A stretch of DNA of 64,000 nt from positions 33,559-97,558 of the forward strand of contig NZ_VUMS01000014.1 in the NCBI RefSeq assembly GCF_009696065.1, read 5' to 3'. Source of the DNA: Oliverpabstia intestinalis (GTDB lineage Bacteria; Bacillota; Clostridia; Lachnospirales; Lachnospiraceae). The notes under the pieces were generated by a model. The model was not told the origin of the DNA, did no database searches, and worked only from the letters and a program-made list of their open reading frames with translations. The first letter of the stretch is position 1. Every line of letters begins with the position of its first letter. The position numbers and the translations under genes are program-made. This document shows positions 54,119 to 61,735 of the stretch, in pieces.

Positions 54119-54431
54119 TTATTCTTCTGTAAAATCTTCTGCTGTCTCTGCAGTCTCCTCTGTATCTTCATCTTCTACAACAGCTGTTTTTGCTGCACGT
54201 TCTTTGTTGATCTGCTGTGCTTCCGCATAAATATCTTCTGCATTTTCCTGAACAGATGTTACCACTTTCATTACACAGGATTTTGCGCGCAACACTGCAG
54301 CCGTGCAGTTTGCATAGAATTTTTTGGCATCATCGCTGGCAAGAATCTTGATTCCAGCAGTGCCAAACAGGACACCACCTGCGAAAATACCTGTTTTTTT
54401 TTGCGTCGAAATTTTTTAAAATGTTTGCCAT
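54119..54431 (-). pseudogene. Small glycine-rich membrane protein (DUF6110-like) with an A9 frameshift
   Basis: An ATG at 54431 after AAGGAGAG starts MANILKNFDAKK, then a run of nine A's puts the frame out of register. With eight A's it would continue KTGIFAGGVLFGTAGIKIL (one membrane segment), then KKFYANCTAAVLRAKSCVMK and an acidic tail ending FTEE with a stop at 54119-54121, about 103 residues. The conserved downstream frame, rich in K, E and A, looks functional. Such small proteins (DUF6110-like) are often beside P-type ATPases. The run may be a real mutation, a phase-variable tract, a slippage site or a sequencing error. Confidence 0.72.
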
Positions 54432-54472
54432 AATATTCTCTCCTTTATGTATGAAAATTTTGTTTGTCAATT

Positions 54473-54500
54473 ATTATATCGCCTTAGAAATAATCTTCAA
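54473..54500 (-). promoter_or_regulatory. Promoter of the small protein-P-type ATPase unit
   Basis: On the minus strand TTGAAG (54495-54500) and TATAAT (54473-54478) with a 16 bp spacer. With the hairpin after the Fur-type gene this makes the ATPase unit partly independent of feo. Confidence 0.65.
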
Positions 54501-54577
54501 GTTATTTCTTCTTTAATGATATTTTTTCTCAATTAAGTCCGTTTTGCCAGATCAATTGCTGCTATGCAATATAACAA

Positions 54578-54619
54578 AACAATCCCAGACACGCTCTAGG
54601 AGGCCTGTCCGGGATTGTT
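54578..54619 (-). terminator. Hairpin after the Fur-type gene, with CTAGAGCGTGTCTG repeat end
   Basis: AACAATCCC and GGGATTGTT (54578-54586, 54611-54619), extended by AGACA and TGTCC, form the stem; on the minus strand TTTTGTT follows. The loop contains the CTAGAGCGTGTCTG string also found at 13951-13964, and here too its TAG is the stop codon of the gene. Confidence 0.7.
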
Positions 54620-55021
54620 CGTGTATTTTACAATTCTTTTGCCGGTCATATAACCGTAGCTTTCCAGTCCACAGGTCAGTACCTGACGGAACTTTCTGTC
54701 AGAAAGCCGAAGCACCGTGCCGTCATCCAGTTCCATTCTGCAACAGGGAACACATTCTAATTCTTCGTCAATATCACTGCCGGTATATTTATACATGTTT
54801 TTCCGGTTGATCACTCCGATTTCTTCTAATGTATTCACCATGCGGTACACGGTTGCGGCTCCGATACTGGAATCTTGTTTGCAGGCTTTGTAATAAATCT
54901 CCTTGCAACAAGAGCAGTCCTCATCCAGAATAATATCAAGGATGATGCGCCGCTGCCGGGTGATCCGGCAGCCACGCTCTCTTAATTTTGAAATTATGAT
55001 ACTCTTTGGCTCTTTCTGCAA
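54596..55021 (-). CDS. Fur-family transcriptional regulator
   Basis: A 141-residue Fur-type protein. The N-terminal winged helix (LRERGCRITRQRRIILDIIL, residues about 12-31, and IGAATVYRMVNTLEEIGVI) is intact. The dimerisation half is unusual: ECVPCCRMELDDGTVLRL replaces the common HxHxxC-x2-C region, leaving an early Cys pair and no histidine cluster, so metal sensing may differ. It follows the Cys-rich peptide and precedes the P-type ATPase. Its stop codon lies in a short repeat. Fur, Zur and PerR subtypes cannot be separated here. Confidence 0.88.
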   Translation of the reverse strand: MQKEPKSIIISKLRERGCRITRQRRIILDIILDEDCSCCKEIYYKACKQDSSIGAATVYRMVNTLEEIGVINRKNMYKYTGSDIDEELECVPCCRMELDDGTVLRLSDRKFRQVLTCGLESYGYMTGKRIVKYTNNPGQAS

Positions 55022-55049
55022 TTAATGTCAACACCTCCAAATAGTACCT

Positions 55050-55190
55050 TTAATGGCTGCAATGTCCTCCGCAATGTGAGCAGTCACCACCACACTGCAG
55101 TGATTTGCCGTTCTTTTTATCTTTTACCATGCTGCGGACGATGAGTGTTACCACACCAACCAGAACCGCGCCAACAACTACTGTTCCCAT
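55050..55190 (-). CDS. FeoB-associated Cys-rich membrane peptide
   Basis: A 46-residue peptide: one membrane helix (MGTVVVGAVLVGVVTLIVRS), a basic stretch, then CGGDCSHCGGHCSH at the C-terminus. Such peptides follow feoB in many Clostridia and probably bind ferrous iron at the membrane. GGAGA precedes the ATG at 55190. It lies 38 bp downstream of feoB and is too short for routine gene calling. Confidence 0.88.
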   Translation of the reverse strand: MGTVVVGAVLVGVVTLIVRSMVKDKKNGKSLQCGGDCSHCGGHCSH

Positions 55191-55228
55191 GCAAAGGTCT
55201 CCTTTCTTAAAGTCAGATCAGACTTTTC

Positions 55229-57370
55229 TTACGCAACTTTCAATGATTTACTTTCTTTATAAGGTCTGAACAGCATATACAGGAATGCAATCAGCAGTAC
55301 AACCGCAACTACTGTCCACAGTCCGAATCCACCACCGGTAAACAGAATTCCAAACTGATAGATACACAGAGATACGACATAAGCAAGACCACACTGATAT
55401 CCGATAGCGAACCAGAACCATTTTGCATTATTCATCTCACGTTTGATAGCTCCCATTGCTGCGAAGCAAGGTGCGCACAGCAGGTTGAATACCAGGAATC
55501 CGTATGCTGCGATCGGAGTCATAACCTGTGCCAGGTTGCCCCAGATCTCAGAACCATCTTCTGCAACTTCTGCAAAACCGAACAGCATACCGAAGGTAGC
55601 TACTACGTTTTCTTTTGCGATCAGACCGGTGATTGCTGCAACTGCCATCTTCCATCCTTCACCGGCTTTTGTCCAGCCAAGAGGAGCAAAGATCGGAGCG
55701 ATCACGTTACCGATGGATGCCAGAATACTGTCATTTAACTGTTCTGCTTCCAGCATACCGAATTTTCCGTCTACCCAGCCGAAGCTCATCAGGAACCACA
55801 GAACGATGGTAGATAACAGAATAATTGTACCAGCTTTTTTAATAAATGACCAGCCACGTTCCCACATACTTCTCAGTACATTGCCTACGGTTGGCATATG
55901 GTAGGCCGGCAGCTCCATAACGAACGGAGCAGGTTCTCCGGAGAACATTTTTGTTTTCTTTAAGATAATACCGGAGCAGATGATCGCTACAACACCTACG
56001 AAGTAAGCACTCCATGCTACCCATCCTGCGTTATTAAAGAATGCACCTGCGATCAGGGCAATGATCGGCAGTTTTGCTCCACAGGGAACAAAGGTTGTTG
56101 TCATGATTGTCATCTTACGGTCTCTGTCGCTCTCGATCGTACGGGATGCCATGATACCAGGCACACCACAACCGGAACCGATCAGCATCGGGATGAATGA
56201 TTTTCCGGAAAGGCCGAATTTGCGGAAGATACGGTCCATGATGAATGCTACACGGGCCATGTATCCACAACCTTCCAGAAAAGCCAGGAAGATAAACAGT
56301 ACCAGCATCTGTGGTACGAAACCAAGTACTGCACCGACACCGGCTACGATACCGTCAAGGATCAGTCCCTGCAGCCAGTCAGCACAGTTCACAGCTACCA
56401 GCAGTTTTTCGACAGCCGGAGGAATGATCTCACCAAACAGCACATCGTTGGTCCAGTCTGTCAGGAATGCACCGACTGTCGTAATCGATACATAATAAAC
56501 AATAAACATAACAGCTGCAAAGATTGGCAGTGCCAGCCAACGGTTGGTCACCCAGCGGTCAATCTTATCGGATACGGTCATTCCACCCTTCCGACCTTTG
56601 GTTACGCATTTTCCAATAATGGAAGAAATGTATACATATCTTTCATTGGTGATAATACTCTCGGTATCATCATCGAATGCATCTTCCAGAGCTTTGATCT
56701 CATTGGATACATCAGGAACCAGTTTCATCTGTTCTTTGATCTTGTCATCCTTCTCCAGAAGTTTGATCGCAAAGAATCTCTTCTGGGCTTCCGGGATATC
56801 CATGCCAAGCATGGTTCCTACAGCTGTGATCGCATCTTCCACTTTACTGTCGAACTCATGTACCGGTGTAACTTCGTTCTTTCTCTCTGCAAGACTTATT
56901 GCTTTCTCAGCTGCTTTCTGGATTCCTGTACCTTTCAGTGCGGATATTTCCACAACCTCGCATCCTAACAGTTTGCTCAGTTTGTCAGTATGTATCTTGT
57001 CACCCGCTTTTTCTACCAGATCCATCATGTTGACAGCCATGACAACCGGGATGCCCAGTTCCATGATCTGTGTGGACAGATACAGGTTACGCTCGATATT
57101 CGTACCATCTACAATATTGATGATCGCATCCGGTCTTTCATTGATCAGATAGTTTCTGGCTACGATTTCTTCCAGAGTGTATGGAGACAGGGAATAAATA
57201 CCCGGTAAATCCATGATGGTCACATCTTTATGACCTTTTAATTTACCTTCTTTTTTCTCCACCGTTACGCCCGGCCAGTTACCTACAAACTGATTGGAAC
57301 CGGTCAGCGCATTAAACAATGTTGTCTTACCGCAGTTAGGATTACCTGCTAATGCAATTTTCACTGACAT
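55229..57370 (-). CDS. feoB: Ferrous iron transporter FeoB
   Basis: A 713-residue ferrous iron permease. The N-terminal G domain has GNPNCGKTTLFNALTG, DLPGIYSLSPYTLEE and a VNMMDL G4 motif (residues about 8-165); the C-terminal part has the two Gate regions (GCGVPGIMASRTIESDRDRK and CAPCFAAMGAIKREM) among about ten membrane helices. It takes up Fe2+ under anaerobic conditions. It follows two feoA genes and precedes the Cys-rich peptide. Confidence 0.97.
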   Translation of the reverse strand: MSVKIALAGNPNCGKTTLFNALTGSNQFVGNWPGVTVEKKEGKLKGHKDVTIMDLPGIYSLSPYTLEEIVARNYLINERPDAIINIVDGTNIERNLYLSTQIMELGIPVVMAVNMMDLVEKAGDKIHTDKLSKLLGCEVVEISALKGTGIQKAAEKAISLAERKNEVTPVHEFDSKVEDAITAVGTMLGMDIPEAQKRFFAIKLLEKDDKIKEQMKLVPDVSNEIKALEDAFDDDTESIITNERYVYISSIIGKCVTKGRKGGMTVSDKIDRWVTNRWLALPIFAAVMFIVYYVSITTVGAFLTDWTNDVLFGEIIPPAVEKLLVAVNCADWLQGLILDGIVAGVGAVLGFVPQMLVLFIFLAFLEGCGYMARVAFIMDRIFRKFGLSGKSFIPMLIGSGCGVPGIMASRTIESDRDRKMTIMTTTFVPCGAKLPIIALIAGAFFNNAGWVAWSAYFVGVVAIICSGIILKKTKMFSGEPAPFVMELPAYHMPTVGNVLRSMWERGWSFIKKAGTIILLSTIVLWFLMSFGWVDGKFGMLEAEQLNDSILASIGNVIAPIFAPLGWTKAGEGWKMAVAAITGLIAKENVVATFGMLFGFAEVAEDGSEIWGNLAQVMTPIAAYGFLVFNLLCAPCFAAMGAIKREMNNAKWFWFAIGYQCGLAYVVSLCIYQFGILFTGGGFGLWTVVAVVLLIAFLYMLFRPYKESKSLKVA

Positions 57371-57475
57371 TTTTCTGCTCCTTTTTCTTATTTGTTGAAA
57401 TGTTGTTTTACACTCCTACTATTTTTTGGTCTGTGCAATCTTTTGTTAGTTTTCACTAACGCACAGGCAAAAAAA

Positions 57476-57697
57476 TTATTCTACCTCGATCATTTCGGCA
57501 TCCGCTTTACGAAGGGATAATTCATACCCTCTTACCGTCACTTCCACCGGATCACCAAGCGGTGCCACTTTGCGAACGAATACACTTACACCTTTGGTGA
57601 TACCCATGTCCATGATTCTTCTTTTTACAGGGCCTTCACCATGCAATCTCTTTACTGTGACTGTCTGTCCAACAGCAATCTCTTTCAGAGTTTTCAT
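57476..57697 (-). CDS. feoA: FeoA family protein, downstream copy
   Basis: A 73-residue SH3-like FeoA domain (LKEIAVGQTVTVKRLHGEGP, RIMDMGITKGVSVFVRK). The start at 57697 follows a GGGAGAATG-type site and removes 26 residues of the longer frame, which overlaps the other feoA. FeoA modulates FeoB. Confidence 0.9.
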   Translation of the reverse strand: MKTLKEIAVGQTVTVKRLHGEGPVKRRIMDMGITKGVSVFVRKVAPLGDPVEVTVRGYELSLRKADAEMIEVE

Positions 57698-57731
57698 AAC
57701 ATTCTCCCTCTTTCCTTGATAATCCGCCTGC

Positions 57732-57944
57732 TTATACCATGATACGGTTTGCCATATCTTTTCCGATGGCCACACGTGAATCTTTCACATTCACGATCAG
57801 GTTTCCCTCGATTTCATATACGACTGTAACCTCTCCTCCAGTTACAAATCCAAGATTCTCAAGGAATTTTCTTGTCTCTTCTTTTCCGCCAATCTTTTTG
57901 ATTGTGTTAGTTTCTCCTGGTTTTACCATAGATAACGGCATCAT
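57732..57944 (-). CDS. feoA: FeoA family protein, upstream copy
   Basis: A 70-residue FeoA domain (MVKPGETNTIKKIGGKEETR, LENLGFVTGGEVTVV) and the first gene of the feo operon. It is divergent from its neighbour copy (perhaps 30% identical by eye), so the two may have different roles, as in other Clostridia with tandem feoA genes. Confidence 0.9.
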   Translation of the reverse strand: MMPLSMVKPGETNTIKKIGGKEETRKFLENLGFVTGGEVTVVYEIEGNLIVNVKDSRVAIGKDMANRIMV

Positions 57945-58253
57945 ATCAACCTCTTTTCTTTATTGCGAACATATCAATGTTGTTCCTTACTGGAGTTAGT
58001 ATATGCTAATATTCATTAGATGTCAAGTACTTGTTGGAAATTTTTTTCAATAAGTATTTTCACAGTAACATTATTCACACGTTTGCCCATGGAAAAAACA
58101 TGTTTGTCAGTTGAATTTTTGTAATAGTTATGCTATACTTATCTATACTTGATGGTAACTGTTCAGTGTTTTGTATCACAGATACGATCTTCTGGACAGC
58201 TGCTTTTCTTTTAGTCATTTTTAGTGGAATTGTTCATGAAGGGGGTTTGTAAT
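57945..58253. other. Divergent regulatory region, feo operon and DtxR-family gene
   Basis: No gene is supported. It holds the feo promoter and palindromes at 57996-58026, and on the plus strand the leader of the DtxR-family gene, which includes GGTAACTGTTCAG at 58153-58165, a fragment similar to the end of the long repeat. No clear plus-strand promoter was fixed, though TATGCTATACTTATC near 58130 is a possible -10. Confidence 0.55.
57998..58026 (-). promoter_or_regulatory. feo promoter with overlapping palindromic operator
   Basis: On the minus strand TTGACA (58021-58026) and TATACT (57998-58003) have a 17 bp spacer. The spacer carries two overlapping inverted repeats: TTAG-tatatg-CTAA and CTAAT-attc-ATTAG (57996-58019). 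An operator between the promoter boxes is typical of iron-dependent repression by DtxR- or Fur-type proteins. Confidence 0.75.
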
Positions 58254-58622
58254 ATGGCAAAAAATGAATCAGCAGAAAATTATCTGGAGACGATTCTGAT
58301 ACTGAGTAAAAAACTTCCTGTTGTTCGTTCCGTAGATATCGCCACTGAATTAGGTTATAAAAAATCCAGTGTAAGTGTGGCAATGAAGCACCTGAGAGAA
58401 CATCAGCATATCACAGTCACTGATGCCGGATTCATATATCTTACCGAATCCGGGAAAGAGATTGCAGACATGATTTATGAGCGGCACGAGCTGCTCTCTT
58501 CCTGGCTGATGCATCTGGGGGTACCGGAAGAAATCGCAACAGAAGATGCCTGCAAGATGGAGCACGTGATCAGTAAGGAGAGTTTTGAGGCTATTAAGAA
58601 GCATGTGGGTGTGCTGTCGTAA
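58254..58622 (+). CDS. DtxR/MntR-family metal-dependent regulator
   Basis: A 122-residue regulator with an N-terminal winged helix (ENYLETILILSKKLPVVRSV, IATELGYKKSSVSVAMKHL) and a dimerisation domain holding metal ligands (HELLSSWLMHLGVPEEIAT, EDACKMEHVIS). It lacks the C-terminal SH3-like domain, as in MntR and short IdeR proteins. The ATG at 58254 follows GGGGG; a longer frame from 58224 has no ribosome site. It is divergent from the feo operon, whose promoter has palindromes, and is the best candidate to control it. Confidence 0.9.
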   Translation: MAKNESAENYLETILILSKKLPVVRSVDIATELGYKKSSVSVAMKHLREHQHITVTDAGFIYLTESGKEIADMIYERHELLSSWLMHLGVPEEIATEDACKMEHVISKESFEAIKKHVGVLS

Positions 58623-58705
58623 GTGTTGAGAAATCGAAATTTAGAAGTCGACCTTTTATTTTTTAAGGTTGGCTTCTTTCTTTTTTGTTTGTTCCTATAC
58701 GGACG

Positions 58706-58810
58706 CAAGAGAAAGGCGGAGCCAGGGTGGCACGACGTGGGCAGGGCAACTTTAAGCTTGCTCTAACCTCCCACAAAGTGTCGTGCCACCCTGGCTCCGC
58801 CTTCCTCTTG
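58706..58810 (-). repeat. Private-arm inverted element, copy 3
   Basis: Arms at 58706-58736 and 58780-58810 are 31 bp inverted copies with one mismatch. The 43 bp core, read on the minus strand, starts ACTTTGTGGG and ends AAAGTTGCCCTGCCCAC as in copies 1 and 2. The arms have no similarity to theirs. It lies between the convergent DtxR-family gene and larC. Confidence 0.85.
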
Positions 58811-58873
58811 CTGGGTTTCGGCACTCTATAGTGAAATCTTCAGAAACTCATCTATCCAAAATGTCTCTGTTTT

Positions 58874-60226
58874 TTATTTTTCTATCGCCTGCTTCACACT
58901 TTCAAACACATCCTGAAACGCCGTCCCACTCTCCTTGCAAAGTCGAACCACCGATTCATACTCAGGATAAACTTTTTTCATACCATCTTTCTCACAGATC
59001 TTCACTTCCGCCTCCCCGTAAGGTGTCTGTACCGTCTTTTTACTTCTCCGAAGCACTGTCCGGTCCATCTTCTGTCTGCGGATCCCAATGGTCGTTGTTT
59101 CCCGGAAGATGATATTTTCCAGTTTTTCTCTGTCTTCTTCCATGCAGATCACATTCAGCTGCCACCCAGGGCGGTTTTTCTTCATGTATACAGGGGTGTA
59201 ATGCACATCTCTTGCACCGGCTTCCATCAGTGCACCGAGAACATAGCCAAGCTGTTCACCGGTACTGTCGTCGATGTTGGCTTCCAGTTTACAGATCTTA
59301 TCTTCCTGTTTCTCTTCCGTCTCGATCAGCATCGCGCGAAGGACACCCGGGCACTCGTATTTGCGTTTTCCGGCGCCGATTCCCACATTGAGGATGCGGA
59401 ATGTCTCCGGAAGTGTTTCTTCTGTGCGGACTGCTGCCGCAAAAGCTGCTCCGGTCGGAGTTACCAGTTCTCCTTCCACCTGTGTCATCCTGAGTTTCAG
59501 ACCGCTGTCCTGGATAATATTGATAACTGCCGGAACCGGAACCGGAAGGATGCCATGCTGACAGCGCACGGATCCCTTTCCCTCACAAAGAAACGGAACA
59601 ATTACACCATCCACCTGCAAACTGTCCATACAGACCGCAGCTGCAACAATATCCACGATAGAATCCACGGCTCCCACCTCATGAAAATGCACCTGATCTT
59701 CCGGTACATTGTGTGCCTTCGCCTCCGCTTTCGCAAGAATCCGGAAAATATCTTTTGCCAGTTCTTTCGCCGTATCCGTCATGTCACACCGGTCAATGAT
59801 CGGGAAAATATCTCCCAGTCCGCGATGTTCGTGATGATGATGGTGATGCTCCTCATGTCCAGTTTCTTCCTGCGCATGCATCGCTTCCGCCTGCACCGGA
59901 TCATGATGATGCCCGGCTGTTTCTGCGTGATCCTGGTGATGCTCATGGCCGTGATGATGGTCATGGTCATGCGTATGGCCGTGTCCGTGAAGATACTCCA
60001 TATCATGATCGTGATTTTCATGCTCCGCATCCAGTTTTACCAGGAAATCCCAGGCATCGATCCCGGACTTTTTCAGCTGCTTTAATTCATAAGAAAATCC
60101 TTCCACCGGCATATGATCCAACACACAAAACAGCGGTGTCCGGTCTTTCATAAGACCGGACAGTGCCGCAACTGTCATATCTCCGCTGATTCCCGAATAA
60201 CATTCCAAATATAATTTCTGTCCCAT
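58874..60226 (-). CDS. larC: Nickel insertion protein LarC
   Basis: LarC inserts nickel into the pincer cofactor using CTP. The 450-residue product starts with GQKLYLECYSGISGDMTVAAL, typical of the family. Residues about 75-135 are a striking loop with about 30 histidines in clusters such as HGHGHTHDHDHHHGHEHHQD, likely a nickel store. QVHFHEVGAVDSIVDIV and the VRCQHGILPVPVPAV segment follow, and the C-terminal CTP-binding half ends normally. In Lactobacillus plantarum LarC is split by a frameshift; here it is one frame. LarB is at 46.7 kb. Confidence 0.94.
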   Translation of the reverse strand: MGQKLYLECYSGISGDMTVAALSGLMKDRTPLFCVLDHMPVEGFSYELKQLKKSGIDAWDFLVKLDAEHENHDHDMEYLHGHGHTHDHDHHHGHEHHQDHAETAGHHHDPVQAEAMHAQEETGHEEHHHHHHEHRGLGDIFPIIDRCDMTDTAKELAKDIFRILAKAEAKAHNVPEDQVHFHEVGAVDSIVDIVAAAVCMDSLQVDGVIVPFLCEGKGSVRCQHGILPVPVPAVINIIQDSGLKLRMTQVEGELVTPTGAAFAAAVRTEETLPETFRILNVGIGAGKRKYECPGVLRAMLIETEEKQEDKICKLEANIDDSTGEQLGYVLGALMEAGARDVHYTPVYMKKNRPGWQLNVICMEEDREKLENIIFRETTTIGIRRQKMDRTVLRRSKKTVQTPYGEAEVKICEKDGMKKVYPEYESVVRLCKESGTAFQDVFESVKQAIEK

Positions 60227-60448
60227 TTCCCTGTTTCCCCTGCCTGATTTCTTTTACTTTTAAAACGCTTCCGATGAACAAACTTCGTTTGTTCCCGCTC
60301 GCTAACGCTCATTATTTCGTGATTTCATCACTCCATAATTTCGCCGTTCGTCAAGAGTGAGCAAGCCCCCTCTGACTCTCTTGCGCTCATTATATCATGA
60401 ACTAATTTATTTCTGTATTCTTAATTTCTGTATTCTCTGTGTTTTCTG
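60227..60448. other. Gap between larC and spoIVB with small palindromes
   Basis: Contains GAACAAAC-ttc-GTTTGTTC (60275-60293) and a short GC-rich piece with GCTCGCTAACGCTC, resembling debris of interspersed repeats, and on the minus strand a possible -10 TATAAT at 60389-60394 for larC. No gene is supported. Confidence 0.5.
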
Positions 60449-61696
60449 CTATTCCATCATATTCTCAATAAAAATTCCATATCCTTTTGTCGGATCATTG
60501 ACAAACACATGGGTTATCGCTCCGATCAGTTTCCCGTTCTGCAACACAGGGGAACCGCTCATTCCCTGGACAATTCCACCGGTTCGGGAGAGAAGATCAT
60601 CATCCGTGATTCGCAGGACAAAACATTTATTGGTATCTCTTGCATTGCTGTCGATCTCAAGAATCTCACACTGATATTCCCGGATTCCATCACCGATATC
60701 ACAGCGGATCTCCGCTTTTCCTGTCTGAATCTCCTGTTTGAGTCCTGTCGGTATCTTTTTCATGGATTCTGTATATTTTCCGGGTTCCATCTGCCCACGG
60801 ATACCATACTGAGAATTCCCACATATCGTTCCGATCCGGTTTTCTTCTCTGTAATTGATCACGCCCCGAAGTTCCCCCGGTGTACCGGCTGTACCTTTAC
60901 GGATAGAAAGAATATCTGCACGGTAAAGATCACCGTCAGAAATTTCCAGTCTTTCTCCCGTGTCTGCGTCACTGATTCCATGACCAAGTGCTCCAAATGT
61001 TCCGTTCGGCTCCACATACGTAAGTGTTCCGATCCCCTGAATATTATCCCTCACCCAGATACCGAGTTTATAAGAACCGTCTTCAGTCTCCACCGGTGTC
61101 ATCTCCAGCTTTATCGTCTCCCGGTGGCGGATCACCTGCAGTTCCATCGGTTCTCCCTGATTCTCTCTTACCAGTTGCATCAGCTGCCTTTTCCCTGTAA
61201 GTACTTTCCCATCGATCTCACAGATATAATCTCCCGACTGGATAATATGTTCTGCCGGTGTCCTGCGGATTCCTTCCCGATCCGTGATCTCACCACTGTC
61301 AATCACAAGAACACCTTTCGTTTCCATATAGATCCCCACAGGCGACCCACTGACCAGCACTTCCTGCTTTTCCACCGTATGAACCTTAATGGTTTTCAGC
61401 GGCAGCACTCCCAGCCATTTGCAGCGAATCTGATAACTTCCATTTTGTGAAACTTCCACCGTTTCATCGTAAGAAATCAATGGTTCCTGAAAAAATGTTT
61501 CCCAGTCCGTCTCTTCGTCTGCGTAGACAAATATTTCATCCGGTATGTGATCCTTCATAGTTCCATATATTAATATAAACAGGCTCAGCAGCGTCCCCAC
61601 CAGAGCGTACCACAAAAATTTTCGATATTTTTTCTGTTTTTCCTGCAAGTTTCCGCCACATCCTTTCGTTTTGTCTTCTCCGTTAGTATGTGACAA
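60449..61696 (-). CDS. spoIVB: SpoIVB sporulation peptidase
   Basis: A 415-residue S55-family serine peptidase that triggers sigma K activation by cleaving SpoIVFA. One membrane helix (residues about 28-48) precedes a PDZ domain (about 105-195, with GVLVIDSG and EHIIQSGDYICEIDGK) and the protease domain with the catalytic His in FGALGHGISD and Ser in VQGMSGSPVLQ. It is transcribed toward larC. In most Clostridia spo0A follows spoIVB directly; here it does not. Confidence 0.95.
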   Translation of the reverse strand: MSHTNGEDKTKGCGGNLQEKQKKYRKFLWYALVGTLLSLFILIYGTMKDHIPDEIFVYADEETDWETFFQEPLISYDETVEVSQNGSYQIRCKWLGVLPLKTIKVHTVEKQEVLVSGSPVGIYMETKGVLVIDSGEITDREGIRRTPAEHIIQSGDYICEIDGKVLTGKRQLMQLVRENQGEPMELQVIRHRETIKLEMTPVETEDGSYKLGIWVRDNIQGIGTLTYVEPNGTFGALGHGISDADTGERLEISDGDLYRADILSIRKGTAGTPGELRGVINYREENRIGTICGNSQYGIRGQMEPGKYTESMKKIPTGLKQEIQTGKAEIRCDIGDGIREYQCEILEIDSNARDTNKCFVLRITDDDLLSRTGGIVQGMSGSPVLQNGKLIGAITHVFVNDPTKGYGIFIENMME

Positions 61697-61735
61697 ACCA
61701 TTTATTTCACACTTGCAGTTTTTTGTTGTTTTTCA

